Positions 16,334 through 24,073 of a stretch of DNA of 43,528 nucleotides are shown here, in pieces. The translations under genes and the position numbers were made by a program. Each line of letters starts with the position of its first letter. Position 1 is the first letter of the stretch. The stretch is from a virus: IMG/VR virus record IMGVR_UViG_3300037258_000118, positions 1-43,528 of that record; one strand, given 5' to 3'. The notes under the pieces are model-generated. The model did no database searches. It was not told the DNA's origin and saw nothing but the letters and a program-made list of their open reading frames with translations.

Positions 16334-16361
16334 CCTGCCCTCCGCAGAGGAGTGACACCCC

Positions 16362-17273
16362 GTGCCAGTTTCGTCTATCACCAGCATGGACGGCCCGCGC
16401 ATCACCTATGACGCGCTGCTGAAGGACCCGCTGATCATCCCGGAACTCATCCTGGACATGACCCAGAACGAGTTCATCATGGACGTGATCTTGAGGAAAG
16501 GCGGGATGACGAATAGCGGTGCCGTCCGCTACTCGGAGTCCACGCCGCTGTACGCCGATGACGTGCCCGAGATCCGGTCGGAGTTCGGCGAGGTGCCCGT
16601 CGTGCCGACCAGCGTCGGCATCCCCCGGGTTGTGTTCACCCATGAGCGCGCCATGGCGGTCAGCGTCTCCGACCAGATGCGGCGCCGCATGATCATGGAC
16701 CCGCTGACCCGGCAGCTCCGCCAGGTCAAGAACACGATGACGTACTCGTGGGAGCAGGCTTTCTTCTCGGCCGTGATCGCCAACGCGGGCATCCAGACCC
16801 TTGCCGTGGGCGCGCCGTGGGCATCGTCCAACGCCACGATCCGGGCGGACATCGCAAATGCCGTGTTTTTGGTCGAGAACGCGTCCGTGCCCAGCAGCCT
16901 CGGATTCACGAGCTTCCTGGGCTTCGAGGCCGACACCATGATCATCGGCACGGGCACCAAGAACACCCTGATCCAGTCGAGCAGCTTCGCCGCCCCGTAC
17001 ATCGGGGACATCGCCAGCGAGAACCTTCAGTACACGGGCGTGCTTCCTAATAAAATCCTCGATCTCGACACTTTGCGGTCAAGGCAGATCCCATCAGGCA
17101 ACGCTTTGGTGCTTATGCGTCAGAGGTGCGGGTTTGTCGCGGATGAGCTGGAATACCAGGCGAGTCCCCTGTACCGGGTCGAGCCGACCAAGTCCATGCG
17201 CAGTGACGTGCAAAGGCAAAGTGCCATCGGGATTGACGAGCCACTTGCATTTGTCCTGCTCAGCGGCATATAA
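16362..17273 (+). CDS. Major capsid protein
   Basis: The 303-residue protein builds the icosahedral shell. Position after protease/scaffold and cement genes, length, and the HK97-like layout support the call: an N-terminal helical segment, RYSESTPLYADDVPEIRSEF, then ERAMAVSVSDQMRRRMIMDP, and a C-terminal strand region with CGFVADELEYQASPLYRVEP. GTG 16362 follows GAGGAG. The last 240 bases use more A/T-ending codons than the rest (for example CCTAATAAAATCCTC). That tract lies next to the HNH gene downstream. Confidence 0.85.
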   Translation: MPVSSITSMDGPRITYDALLKDPLIIPELILDMTQNEFIMDVILRKGGMTNSGAVRYSESTPLYADDVPEIRSEFGEVPVVPTSVGIPRVVFTHERAMAVSVSDQMRRRMIMDPLTRQLRQVKNTMTYSWEQAFFSAVIANAGIQTLAVGAPWASSNATIRADIANAVFLVENASVPSSLGFTSFLGFEADTMIIGTGTKNTLIQSSSFAAPYIGDIASENLQYTGVLPNKILDLDTLRSRQIPSGNALVLMRQRCGFVADELEYQASPLYRVEPTKSMRSDVQRQSAIGIDEPLAFVLLSGI

Positions 17274-17400
17274 TCGAACGTCCGTTCGACGAACGCGGAC
17301 GGACGGACTAGAGGGCGCAATGCACTAGAATGGGGCATGAAAAGGTCCCGGCACCTGATGGCTCAGGTACCGGGACGTGTCAACACCGATTCAGGCGGTG
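17269..17400 (+). promoter_or_regulatory. HNH leader 2: -10-like boxes plus hairpins
   Basis: TATAAT (17269-17274, overlapping the capsid stop, with TTGCAT 18 bases upstream) and TAGAAT (17326-17331) are both possible -10 boxes. A 7-bp repeat, TCGAACG-TC-CGTTCGA (17274-17289), follows the first. The main hairpin pairs 17345-17358 with 17363-17376: GTCCCGG, one mismatch, CACCTGA, loop TGGC. A second hairpin, CACCG (17384-17388) with CGGTG (17396-17400), precedes the chosen start. Its loop and stem hold the only SD-like AGGCGG. Confidence 0.6.
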
Positions 17401-17409
17401 CAACACACC

Positions 17410-18660
17410 ATGCAGGATAACCCTGCCCCCAGGAAACGCGCTCCCCGAGTCTTCGCCCCGCGTACGTGCCAGGACTGCCCGGCTACATACACTCCCGGCA
17501 ACAGCACCTCGTTCCGCTGCCCGGACTGCCAGGCCGCGAAAACCGCGCAAGTCACCCGCGAAGGCAGAGTGCGCGCGCACGCCAAGCGACGGGCTGACCG
17601 CGCAGCCGCACGGCTGGAACGGCCCGGGTGTACCGTCTGCGGATCACCTCTCCGCAAGAGCAATAAGATCGGGCGCTGCGAGGCACATCGCTACGTCATC
17701 GCGGACAGGCCCGGGTGCGGGCACTGCGCGAAGCCGCTGCGACTCGATAACAGGACCGGGTTCTGCCAGGCCCACAAGGGCCTGACATCGCGGACCCCCG
17801 CACGGTTCTGCGCCAGCCGCGCGGGGTGCGACGCCCAGCTCCGGGCGGACAACTCCTCCGGATTCTGCCCGCGTCACATCGGCGAGTCGCCTCAGGCGCG
17901 CGCGATCCGGGACCGCCATAACGCGAAGCTGCGGGAACTGACGCGCCTGCGTCCTGACGAACGCCGGTTCTGCTCGGAACCCAACTGCCTCAACCGGCTG
18001 CGCTCAGACAACACCTCCGGCCGGTGCAGGGCTGCCCGGCATTTCTGCATCCCCGTGGACATGCCGGAGTGCTCGATCGAGGGCTGCACCAACCGGCTGA
18101 CAACGCGCAACGAGACCGGCCGGTGCCGGGAGAAGCATCACGCGAAGTACTGGGTTGCTTCCGTGTGCGGCGGCGAGAACTGCACTCAGGTTCTCCATGC
18201 CGACAACAGGACCGGCTTCTGTCATGAGCACCGCGGGCAGGCTGAAGCGCATCAGGCGTACCTGCGCGCCTACTACCAGAGCCGCAAGGCCGAGTTCCGG
18301 GAGTACGCGCGGAACTGGCGGCTGGCCAACGGCGACGACAGCCGCGCGGCAGCACGCGCCTGGAACCGGGCCAACCCGGAAGCGCGGCAGGCCATGCACG
18401 CCCGGAGGCGCACGCGCGTCAAGGCCGACATGAGCGCGGCCGACCGGCGTGAATCCGTCGAGCGGCGCAAGCAGATCAAGAGTGATCCCTGCTACTACTG
18501 CGGGACCGCCGAGACCTCGGACACGGATCATTTCTTCCCGCTCGCCAAGGGCGGCACGGACCACTGGTGGAACCTCGTTCGCGCCTGTGACCTGTGCAAT
18601 TCCCGCAAGAACGCCACGTGCGGAACGGCATTCATGCTCAGAACCGGCCGCCTGACCTGA
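17410..18660 (+). CDS. HNH endonuclease with a six-unit zinc-knuckle array
   Basis: The 416-residue protein (ATG 17410; GTG 17377 is possible) begins with CQDC...CPDC (residues 20-40). Six repeats follow around residues 74-93, 103-122, 134-156, 188-211, 221-244 and 253-274. Each is a Cys pair, then Leu, then N-x-S/T/E/I-G-x-C-x2/4-H, for example CGHCAKPLRLDNRTGFCQAH. A helical Arg-rich linker leads to a C-terminal HNH nuclease (residues 361-404: CYYCG, DTDHFFPLAKGG, NLVRACDLCNSRK). The zinc units probably recognise DNA. It sits between capsid and connector genes, as a free-standing homing endonuclease would. Confidence 0.82.
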   Translation: MQDNPAPRKRAPRVFAPRTCQDCPATYTPGNSTSFRCPDCQAAKTAQVTREGRVRAHAKRRADRAAARLERPGCTVCGSPLRKSNKIGRCEAHRYVIADRPGCGHCAKPLRLDNRTGFCQAHKGLTSRTPARFCASRAGCDAQLRADNSSGFCPRHIGESPQARAIRDRHNAKLRELTRLRPDERRFCSEPNCLNRLRSDNTSGRCRAARHFCIPVDMPECSIEGCTNRLTTRNETGRCREKHHAKYWVASVCGGENCTQVLHADNRTGFCHEHRGQAEAHQAYLRAYYQSRKAEFREYARNWRLANGDDSRAAARAWNRANPEARQAMHARRRTRVKADMSAADRRESVERRKQIKSDPCYYCGTAETSDTDHFFPLAKGGTDHWWNLVRACDLCNSRKNATCGTAFMLRTGRLT

Positions 18661-18711
18661 CCCGTCCTTCGCGGCGGTGCCGAATTACCCCCCGTCACGA
18701 AGGAGTCAGCC

Positions 18712-19293
18712 ATGCCCGCAGCCGGCCAGAAGACGGCAGAAACGAGCCAGCCCGCACCCGAGGCGACGGCTGAGGCGCGAGACCGGGAAATCGCCGAACT
18801 CCGCGAGGCCGTGCGCCAGCTTCAGTCACCGCCCGGAACGCAGTCAGCGGCGAAGCCGGCCGGGGTGGCCACCCCGAAGGGCTCAAATTGGGAGGCTTTG
18901 ACCAATTTGAGCATCCCGCGCGTCACCGCCCCCGGCGAGGACAAGGCCGCGGACATCGTCCACCGGGGCGACACCGTGTTCCTGACCGACGAGCAGGCGG
19001 CCCGCTTCAATGACCGGCGCCGCCACCGCGTGCCCGTGATCCGGCCGGCGAAGGAGCAGAACGACCCGGCACCGGATGTCAGTGCCCGTGACCTGTTCGG
19101 CGCCCGCCCGAAGGCCCAGCAGCTCGGCGCGCGGCCGGACCCGGCCGGGGCAACGCAGGTCCGCGTCATCGAGGACGCCGACCCGAACGCTCCAGACGCT
19201 CCCGACGACCCCGCTGACCCGAGGAACGCTCCGGAGGGCAAGGACCCGGCAGTAGACCTGAGTACGGACCCGGACGCCAGGAAGGGCAAGTAG
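18712..19293 (+). CDS. Head-region hypothetical protein, Pro/Asp-rich
   Basis: The 193-residue product has an N-terminal helix (RDREIAELREAVRQL) that could form a short coiled coil. A core at residues 85-110 (DIVHRGDTVFLTDEQAARFN) resembles small phage proteins encoded after capsid genes. The C-terminus is acidic, disordered and rich in Pro and Asp. ATG 18712 follows GAAGGAG. Its role is unknown; its place suggests a connector or completion function. Confidence 0.6.
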   Translation: MPAAGQKTAETSQPAPEATAEARDREIAELREAVRQLQSPPGTQSAAKPAGVATPKGSNWEALTNLSIPRVTAPGEDKAADIVHRGDTVFLTDEQAARFNDRRRHRVPVIRPAKEQNDPAPDVSARDLFGARPKAQQLGARPDPAGATQVRVIEDADPNAPDAPDDPADPRNAPEGKDPAVDLSTDPDARKGK

Positions 19294-19297
19294 GCCC

Positions 19298-19504
19298 GTG
19301 AGGCCGTCTGTCGGGCGCTGGCTGGAACGGCGCGCCGAGGGGCGGCATGAGCGCGAGCTAGCCCGGTGGGATCGCGGCCGGGTCGTCGCCGGTGCCTACG
19401 TCGGCAACAGGACGCCGGGCAGACGTATCGACGTGATGGATGCGGCCGCCCCGGTTCCGTCGCGGCGTGATCCCTCCGAGCCGCCGGAAGACTACGACGG
19501 CTGA
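19298..19504 (+). CDS. Small basic hypothetical protein
   Basis: The 68-residue product is Arg-rich at the N-terminus (VGRWLERRAEGRHERELARW) and acidic at the end. GTG 19298 is five bases after the preceding stop and the next gene begins 18 bases after its own stop, so it fits the rightward operon. No family is recognised. Confidence 0.5.
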   Translation: MRPSVGRWLERRAEGRHERELARWDRGRVVAGAYVGNRTPGRRIDVMDAAAPVPSRRDPSEPPEDYDG

Positions 19505-19522
19505 GCACGCCAGGGAGGTTCA

Positions 19523-20032
19523 GTGCCCGTCAGCTACTGCACTCCCGCCGATATCCGGAACAACGTAGCCGGAACTGACGCGGGCACCGGAACGTGCGCC
19601 GCGCTCGAAGACGCTCAGTTGCTCGCGGCGATTGCCCAGGCGTCGGCCAAGACTTCGGCGTATGCGGGCACCGCATGGTTCACGGACGCGAATGACCCGG
19701 TCATCGTGATTCCGGATCTGATAAAAACTGTCGCGATTCAGCTCGCAACCTTTTACGCGACATTGACTTACCGAAAAGGCAAAGACCTCAGCGCTTTCGA
19801 CCCGGTCTACCTCGGGTACCAGGACGCGATCAAGACGCTGAATGACATTCAGGCCGGCAAGATCGACGTAAGCCCGACACCGCCTAATGACCCGGTAAGC
19901 AGCGCCGGCCACGTGGTCAACAAGATCCCGGCCATCTTCACGTACGAGGATTCCGGCACCGAGCCTGACGGGCGGGGCGGGATCATGGCGGCGGGTGCAG
20001 CGGGATCCGGGCTGATCGACGGCTGGCGGTAG
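19523..20032 (+). CDS. Head-tail connector, Mu Gp36-like
   Basis: The 169-residue protein opens SYCTPADIRNNVAG and continues with helices (EDAQLLAAIAQASAKTSAYA, IPDLIKTVAIQLATFYATLT), the arrangement of Gp36/DUF1320-type connector proteins that join portal to tail. GTG 19523 follows GGGAGG. The stretch about 19690-19870 is unusually A/T-rich (30 of 60 G+C at 19741-19800 by hand), close to the antisense HNH gene whose end abuts this gene's stop. Confidence 0.7.
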   Translation: MPVSYCTPADIRNNVAGTDAGTGTCAALEDAQLLAAIAQASAKTSAYAGTAWFTDANDPVIVIPDLIKTVAIQLATFYATLTYRKGKDLSAFDPVYLGYQDAIKTLNDIQAGKIDVSPTPPNDPVSSAGHVVNKIPAIFTYEDSGTEPDGRGGIMAAGAAGSGLIDGWR

Positions 20033-20719
20033 TCAGGCCGCAAGCTTGCGTGCGCGCACCCGGGCCGCACTGTCAATCCGCCGCTGACGCCGGCAGATTT
20101 TGCAGTCACGGCGGGGATTCGGCCTAGCGCTCGTTGGCGGCCGGATGTAGGTGTTCTCCGGCGTGTACTCATGACCTTCTCCGCAGTGGGTCTGATTGAT
20201 GCGCCAGCCCTTGCCGGGACCTGGCACCTTGACCGCAGGTTCGGGCTTGACCGGGACCGGCTCGGAAACGTGCCCCCATGTCATCCCCCGGATGGCGTGG
20301 TGCATAGTCGCCTTGTTAACGCCGAATTCGTCGGCGAGGGATTCCTGCGTCTCGCCCGCCGCATGCCTGATCCTGCATTCGGCAACGATTGCGTCGGTTA
20401 GCTTGGCGATGCCGTGGCGCTCACCCTGGTTGCTGGTGCCGTCGCGGTGCTTGTCAGCGTGGTTCTGCTTGCGCGTGCCGTAGCAGAGCTGAGATGCCCG
20501 GTTGTCTGGCTTGCCGTTCGGGCCGTGGCGGACTTCCTCGCCGGGCGGGCACGGCCCGATGAATGCCTCGGCCACGAGTTGGTGAACTGCCTTGCGCTGA
20601 TTGAAGCCGGGTCGGTAGAGGCCGACGACTTCGTAGCCGTGGACAGTCAGCCACGGCTTGAGGATCTGGCCCTCATGGCCCCGGCGACCCGGACGGCTAT
20701 CGCGCGGCAGGCTGCGCAC
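20033..20719 (-). CDS. NUMOD4-HNH homing endonuclease, antisense, with interrupted N-terminus
   Basis: Read leftward, the protein contains an HNH core (VHQLVAEAFIGPCP, VRHGPNGKPDNRASQLCYGT), an HTH (ECRIRHAAGETQESLADEFG) and a C-terminal module CGEGHEYTPENTY ... CKICRRQRR shared with the gene at 6749. The frame extends upstream to ATG 20800, adding PPERWLPVAD, a stop, then QGFYEVSDLGRVRSLPRD, a clear NUMOD4 domain. The in-frame TGA is at 20753-20755. The 228-residue frame from GTG 20719 lacks half of NUMOD4. It may be decayed, or the TGA may be a sequence error. It is the only HNH gene opposing late transcription. Confidence 0.75.
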   Translation of the reverse strand: MRSLPRDSRPGRRGHEGQILKPWLTVHGYEVVGLYRPGFNQRKAVHQLVAEAFIGPCPPGEEVRHGPNGKPDNRASQLCYGTRKQNHADKHRDGTSNQGERHGIAKLTDAIVAECRIRHAAGETQESLADEFGVNKATMHHAIRGMTWGHVSEPVPVKPEPAVKVPGPGKGWRINQTHCGEGHEYTPENTYIRPPTSARPNPRRDCKICRRQRRIDSAARVRARKLAA

Positions 20720-20817
20720 CCGGCCAAGATCGCTGACCTCGTAGAACCCCTGTCAGTCGGCCACGGGCAGCCACCGCTCAGGCGGCTCGAACGGGAGCAT
20801 GGGACACTCATCCACAG

Positions 20818-20898
20818 CCGGACTCGCTTCCGGTCAGGGCCTGGAATCACGGTGCTGATAACACCGCCAGGCCCGATTGACTATTCAGTTCGATTATA
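20818..20898 (-). promoter_or_regulatory. HNH leader 3 (antisense): TATAAT plus two hairpins
   Basis: On the minus strand TATAAT (20898-20893) is followed 19 bases later by a nested hairpin. GGGCCTGG pairs with CCAGGCCC (20867-20874 with 20837-20844), enclosing GGTG/CACC (20862-20865 with 20851-20854). A second hairpin pairs 20818-20822 with 20829-20833 (CCGGA/TCCGG). Stems match leader 1 while the second loop differs (AGCGAG against AGCTGG). The 12 bases ATATAATCGAAC (20899-20888) also occur at 17268-17279 in leader 2. Confidence 0.62.
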
Positions 20899-20936
20899 TC
20901 CTTCTCACCACCATTCGGACGGAGGTGAGAAAGGTC

Positions 20937-21101
20937 ATGGCGTCATCGTTTTTCGACAGAATTGACGCGCTGGCCGAGATGGTAGGCAACGGAGATTTGA
21001 CCGGAATGGTAGAAGTGAGTCAAATCTACGCAGCCTACCAATTATCCGACATAACGGCCTGGATTTCCGTCACCCCAGGGGCGGTCAGGCTCTGTACCTG
21101 A
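20937..21101 (+). CDS. N-terminal part of a frameshifted neck-region protein
   Basis: ATG 20937 follows GGAGGTGA by eight bases. The frame gives MASSFFDRIDALAEMVGNGD, then SQIYAAYQLSDI, and ends at 21101 after 54 residues. Moving back one base near 21060-21062 (CCTGGAT) continues naturally as DFRHPRGGQALYLTEPLMNN into the frame annotated at 21113-21430. The intact protein would be about 164 residues and lies where a connector or neck gene is expected. Its identity is not recognised. Confidence 0.55.
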   Translation: MASSFFDRIDALAEMVGNGDLTGMVEVSQIYAAYQLSDITAWISVTPGAVRLCT

Positions 21102-21112
21102 CCGAGCCGCTG

Positions 21113-21430
21113 ATGAATAATTATCGCGGGTATCTGGAGGAATACGCCCGGACCGTCCTAGAGGACGGCGGCGAGCCCGCGTTTGTGGCCGCAATGGAAG
21201 ACCTGGCTGAAGAGGGCGGCGTAGCCACAAAAGCGCCGGTTTTGTACAGCAATCTCAGGGCTTCCGGCAAGCCGTCAGTGACCTCGGACGGCGAGACGGT
21301 GTATGACCGCGAGCCGCGCCAGCACCGGCTCAGCGAAGAGGAACTGAAGGCGATCTACCGGGAGCATCACCCGGTGCCGAGCAGGTTCAGCGAGAAGGAA
21401 CTTAGGCTCCTCTGGAGCCGGGGTATCTAG
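21113..21430 (+). CDS. C-terminal part of the frameshifted neck-region protein
   Basis: This is the downstream half of the gene begun at 20937. The frame is open from about 21054, and ATG 21113 is only its first in-frame ATG; no ribosome site precedes it. The product is acidic and helical (YRGYLEEYARTVLEDGGEPA, RLSEEELKAIYREHH, FSEKELRLLWSRGI), with two related EELxxIYR/EKELRLLW helices near the end. It is probably produced only with frame repair, or is non-functional as drawn. Confidence 0.5.
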   Translation: MNNYRGYLEEYARTVLEDGGEPAFVAAMEDLAEEGGVATKAPVLYSNLRASGKPSVTSDGETVYDREPRQHRLSEEELKAIYREHHPVPSRFSEKELRLLWSRGI

Positions 21431-21594
21431 CTCTGCCCGAACCGTGGCTTGACCCGCCCGGCCCGAGCGACGGCGGCACGCCTGCACTTGCGGCATCCGC
21501 AGCCATCCGGGTGCCACTCGAAGCGGCCGGTCTGGCGAAGTTCCTGCTTGCCCCCGTAGGCGACCGCGCCCGTGCGGCGCTTAGACCCGCTCAT
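21427..21594 (-). CDS. Small antisense Cys-rich protein
   Basis: A 55-residue leftward frame starts at ATG 21594 and its stop overlaps that of the rightward gene. The sequence is basic with a compact motif, FEWHPDGCGCRKCRRA, suggesting a zinc or nucleic-acid-binding peptide. It accounts for the otherwise empty interval 21431-21621. The ribosome site is weak. Confidence 0.45.
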   Translation of the reverse strand: MSGSKRRTGAVAYGGKQELRQTGRFEWHPDGCGCRKCRRAAVARAGRVKPRFGQS

Positions 21595-21621
21595 GCCGCC
21601 CATCGTAGGACCGGTGAGCTT

Positions 21622-21831
21622 GTGGCTATCTGCGCGTGCTCGCTGTGCTCAAGGTCTTTCAGCGGCCTGACCGCGTTCGACCGCCATCACGACGTTGACT
21701 ACCGCCGCAATCCTGCCGTCCTGTGCAGGGAACCGGCATCAGCGGGCCTGGTGCGACAGAAATCCGGGCGGTGGGGACTGCCTGCCGATCCGGCATCCCG
21801 GGAACGGCTGCGAGCACTGCGGGCGGGGTGA
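21622..21831 (+). CDS. FDxHR-type putative zinc-binding protein
   Basis: The 69-residue protein carries CACSLCSRSFSGLTAFDRHH, the pattern of the small FDXHR zinc-binding family common in actinophages (C-x2-C, FxGLTAFDxH). GTG 21622 lies just after GGTGAG; a longer frame from 21511 has a non-coding-like N-terminus. It may act as a small DNA- or protein-binding regulator. It sits three bases before the tail-terminator start. Confidence 0.65.
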   Translation: MAICACSLCSRSFSGLTAFDRHHDVDYRRNPAVLCREPASAGLVRQKSGRWGLPADPASRERLRALRAG

Positions 21832-21834
21832 GCC

Positions 21835-22248
21835 GTGCCGCTTCCCACCACGGCGATCATCGGCTGGATAATAGGGCCTCTCGGCTGGGATGCCACCCAG
21901 GAGACCGGGGCGCCGGTCCTGATGGGTCCGTACGTGGAGAAGGCACCCGACCGGATCGTGACCCTGACCCCTACGCCAGGGCCGGGCTACCTGCTGGAAG
22001 GCGCGGCCGACGCGGGCGGGTTCCAGACCCGCGTCAGAGGCGGCCAGAACGACCAGGCAGGCGCGGAAGCGCTGGCCTACGACCTTGACGCGCGCATCCT
22101 CGGCGCGCAGTTCCCGGCAGTCATCGGCGGCCGGGTGATCATCCACCTTCACCGCCTCGGCGGCACGCCGGCGCCGCTCTCGCCCGATCCCGATGACGCC
22201 GAGCGCTATTCCTATGTCACCAGTTACGTCTGTATCGCAGGAAACTAG
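21835..22248 (+). CDS. Tail terminator / minor capsid protein
   Basis: The 137-residue protein matches the layout of phage tail-terminator proteins: an N-terminal helix, RIVTLTPTPGPGYLL, FQTRVRGGQNDQAGAEALAY, then DLDARILG and a final strand pair with RYSYVTSYVCIAG. The family caps the tail tube and joins it to the connector. GTG 21835 follows GGGCGGGGTGAGCC. Its position before the tail tube supports the call. Confidence 0.7.
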   Translation: MPLPTTAIIGWIIGPLGWDATQETGAPVLMGPYVEKAPDRIVTLTPTPGPGYLLEGAADAGGFQTRVRGGQNDQAGAEALAYDLDARILGAQFPAVIGGRVIIHLHRLGGTPAPLSPDPDDAERYSYVTSYVCIAGN

Positions 22249-22262
22249 GGAGATGTCCTAAA

Positions 22263-22967
22263 TTGGGCTACGAGACTGACCAGCTAACCCTTGCGACCGC
22301 CCTTACCTGCACGGGCGCGGCCACCCCCGGCGTCCTCACCCCCGGCACGATCACGGCCGGCGGCTCCGACTTCGTGCGCGGCCTGCTGCGGGTCAAGTTC
22401 GCCGCGATCACCACCGCCCCGACGTCGCTGTTCCTGTTCTTCCAGCACCAGGACACCGCTGAGGGCCTGTCTACCTCGTGGTATCCGAACCCGGTTGCGG
22501 CCCAGCTCGCCTCGGTCGTGTCGGCACTGGGCGCCCCGGCTCCTGCTACTCCGGCGGTCCCGGCGACCACGGTGGCGGTGCAGAACCCGAACGCCTACCC
22601 GGTCACCGTGGTGATCACGGGCGGCACGATGACCGCCGTGATCGTCAACAGCATCACGGTCGGCGCCGGTGCGGGGACGTACATCGTCCCGGCGGCCGGG
22701 GCTATCTCCATGACCTTCTCGGGCGCCCCCACCTGGGCGTGGTCGGCTGCGGCCTCTCCCGCTCCGGGGAGCGCGCTGCGTCAGCTCGTCACGGGCGGCG
22801 AGGTGCTGCTTCCCGCCGTCCCGGCGACCACCGACCGGTACTCGGTGCCGTTCGAGGGCTTCCCCGGCAGCACGTTCCGCTTGGCCGTGCTGGCCATCGG
22901 CGCATCGGCGGCGTTCACGCTCACCGTGCAGGCCGACTGCCAGAAGTGGCTGGCCGACAACAGCTAG
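22263..22967 (+). CDS. Beta-rich structural protein
   Basis: The 234-residue protein is made of strands. Residues 1-75 are a jelly-roll-like region (FVRGLLRVKFAAITTAP, SLFLFFQHQDTAEGLSTSWY). A short domain at about 100-160 (VAVQNPNAYPVTVVITGGTM, PTWAWS) is a type I associate with virion decoration and tail proteins. TTG 22263 follows AGGGAG at ten bases. Structural role likely; exact role unknown. Confidence 0.5.
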   Translation: MGYETDQLTLATALTCTGAATPGVLTPGTITAGGSDFVRGLLRVKFAAITTAPTSLFLFFQHQDTAEGLSTSWYPNPVAAQLASVVSALGAPAPATPAVPATTVAVQNPNAYPVTVVITGGTMTAVIVNSITVGAGAGTYIVPAAGAISMTFSGAPTWAWSAAASPAPGSALRQLVTGGEVLLPAVPATTDRYSVPFEGFPGSTFRLAVLAIGASAAFTLTVQADCQKWLADNS

Positions 22968-23009
22968 CACGTCTTCGCAGGCCAGAAGCACTGAGGAAGG
23001 CGGATCAGC

Positions 23010-23375
23010 ATGGCACGAGTGACCCTGACGCCAGTGAACATGAAGGGCGCTGCCGGGCTGACGCTGCCGTCCTCGGGCGCTCAGTCGCTGTCCGGATTCA
23101 CGGGCGTCCAGTTCATCAACAACGGGATGCTCTGGCTCGCGGTCTACAACGGCACCGGCTCGCAGACCATCACCCAGACCATCGCGGGCCAGGTGCAGGG
23201 AATCGCCCCGACCGTCTCCCCGCTCGCGCTGACCGCCTCGACGAACTACCTGTTCGGCAACTGGTCCCAGAAGGACTACACCCAGCTTGACGGCTCCGGG
23301 ATGCAGTACATCGACTTCGGCGGCACCCAGGCCAACATCTCAGTGACCCTCTACCAGGTCACCCCGATCCCGTAG
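23010..23375 (+). CDS. Small beta-rich virion protein
   Basis: The 121-residue product is all short strands (VQFINNGMLWLAVYNGTGSQ, ITQTIAGQVQGIAPTV, MQYIDFGGTQANISVTLYQV), like small tail-region decoration proteins. ATG 23010 follows GAGGAAGGCGGATCAGC. It belongs to the rightward structural operon before the tail tube. No specific function can be given. Confidence 0.55.
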   Translation: MARVTLTPVNMKGAAGLTLPSSGAQSLSGFTGVQFINNGMLWLAVYNGTGSQTITQTIAGQVQGIAPTVSPLALTASTNYLFGNWSQKDYTQLDGSGMQYIDFGGTQANISVTLYQVTPIP

Positions 23376-23384
23376 GAGGCCGCT

Positions 23385-23759
23385 GTGACGACGCCGACCG
23401 AATCTGACCTCCTGCCGCGCCGCAGCCCGTCCGCAGTCCCGGTGACTGCCTCAGCGCCACCCGAAGCCAGTGCGGCGAAGGTGCCGGATGCCGAGCCCGC
23501 AGCGGCAGAGGAATCCAAGCCCGATCCGATCCCTACCGGCTTCCCCGAGCCCGTCGCGGCCGATGAGCCCCGCGAGCCGTCTCCGGACGGAATGGTGCGG
23601 CTGGCCCCGGTCGGCTTCGGCTACCTGACCGTCCCTCCGCTCGAGGTAGGCGGAGAGTCGGTGGTGATCACGGCAGAAGGCACTGACTGCGACGAGGAGA
23701 CCGCTGCGCGAGCGCATGAGGCCGCAGGGCTGGCAGGGTTCAGGCTGAAAGAGGTCTAG
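23385..23759 (+). CDS. Pro/Ala-rich protein of unknown function
   Basis: The 124-residue protein has a disordered Pro/Ala/Glu-rich N-terminal two thirds and a small ordered end (MVRLAPVGFGYLTVPPLEVG, EETAARAHEAAGLAGFRLKE). It resembles small head-tail region proteins that carry a peptide tail. GTG 23385 follows GGAGG by seven bases. Its stop overlaps the stop of the leftward cluster. Confidence 0.55.
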   Translation: MTTPTESDLLPRRSPSAVPVTASAPPEASAAKVPDAEPAAAEESKPDPIPTGFPEPVAADEPREPSPDGMVRLAPVGFGYLTVPPLEVGGESVVITAEGTDCDEETAARAHEAAGLAGFRLKEV

Positions 23760-24073
23760 GCCGGCTCGTACCAGCGGTCAAGCTCGGCCTCGGAACTGCT
23801 CGTCAGGCTGCCGTACGAATGACTGTAGGTCAGCCAGTGACCGGCCGGGACGACCGCGTGATCCCGGCTCGTTCCCCGATCCTGGATGTCATCCCATGCG
23901 GCGAGGACTACCGGGCCGCTTGGCAGGGCGCATTCGGCCGCCTCGCCGTTGTAAGCCTCGGCTGCGACCTTCCGCAGATCATCCAGCGGCTCGCCCGGAA
24001 CGTAGAGCGCGGCCATGATCCCGTCATCCGAACGCGGTTGCTGCGGCTTCTTGCGGTAGTTCCTGATCGTCAC
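23756..24073 (-). CDS. Antisense cargo protein of unknown function
   Basis: The 105-residue protein, last of a leftward cluster, starts at GTG 24073 behind GGAAGGGGGACAG and overlaps the upstream small membrane protein (GTGA). It has NYRKKPQQP, DLRKVAAEAYNG and a Ser/Tyr-rich segment GHWLTYSHSYGSLTSSSEAE. A longer frame to 24208 reads through the small membrane gene in another phase and is not preferred. No family is recognised. Confidence 0.6.
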   Translation of the reverse strand: MTIRNYRKKPQQPRSDDGIMAALYVPGEPLDDLRKVAAEAYNGEAAECALPSGPVVLAAWDDIQDRGTSRDHAVVPAGHWLTYSHSYGSLTSSSEAELDRWYEPA

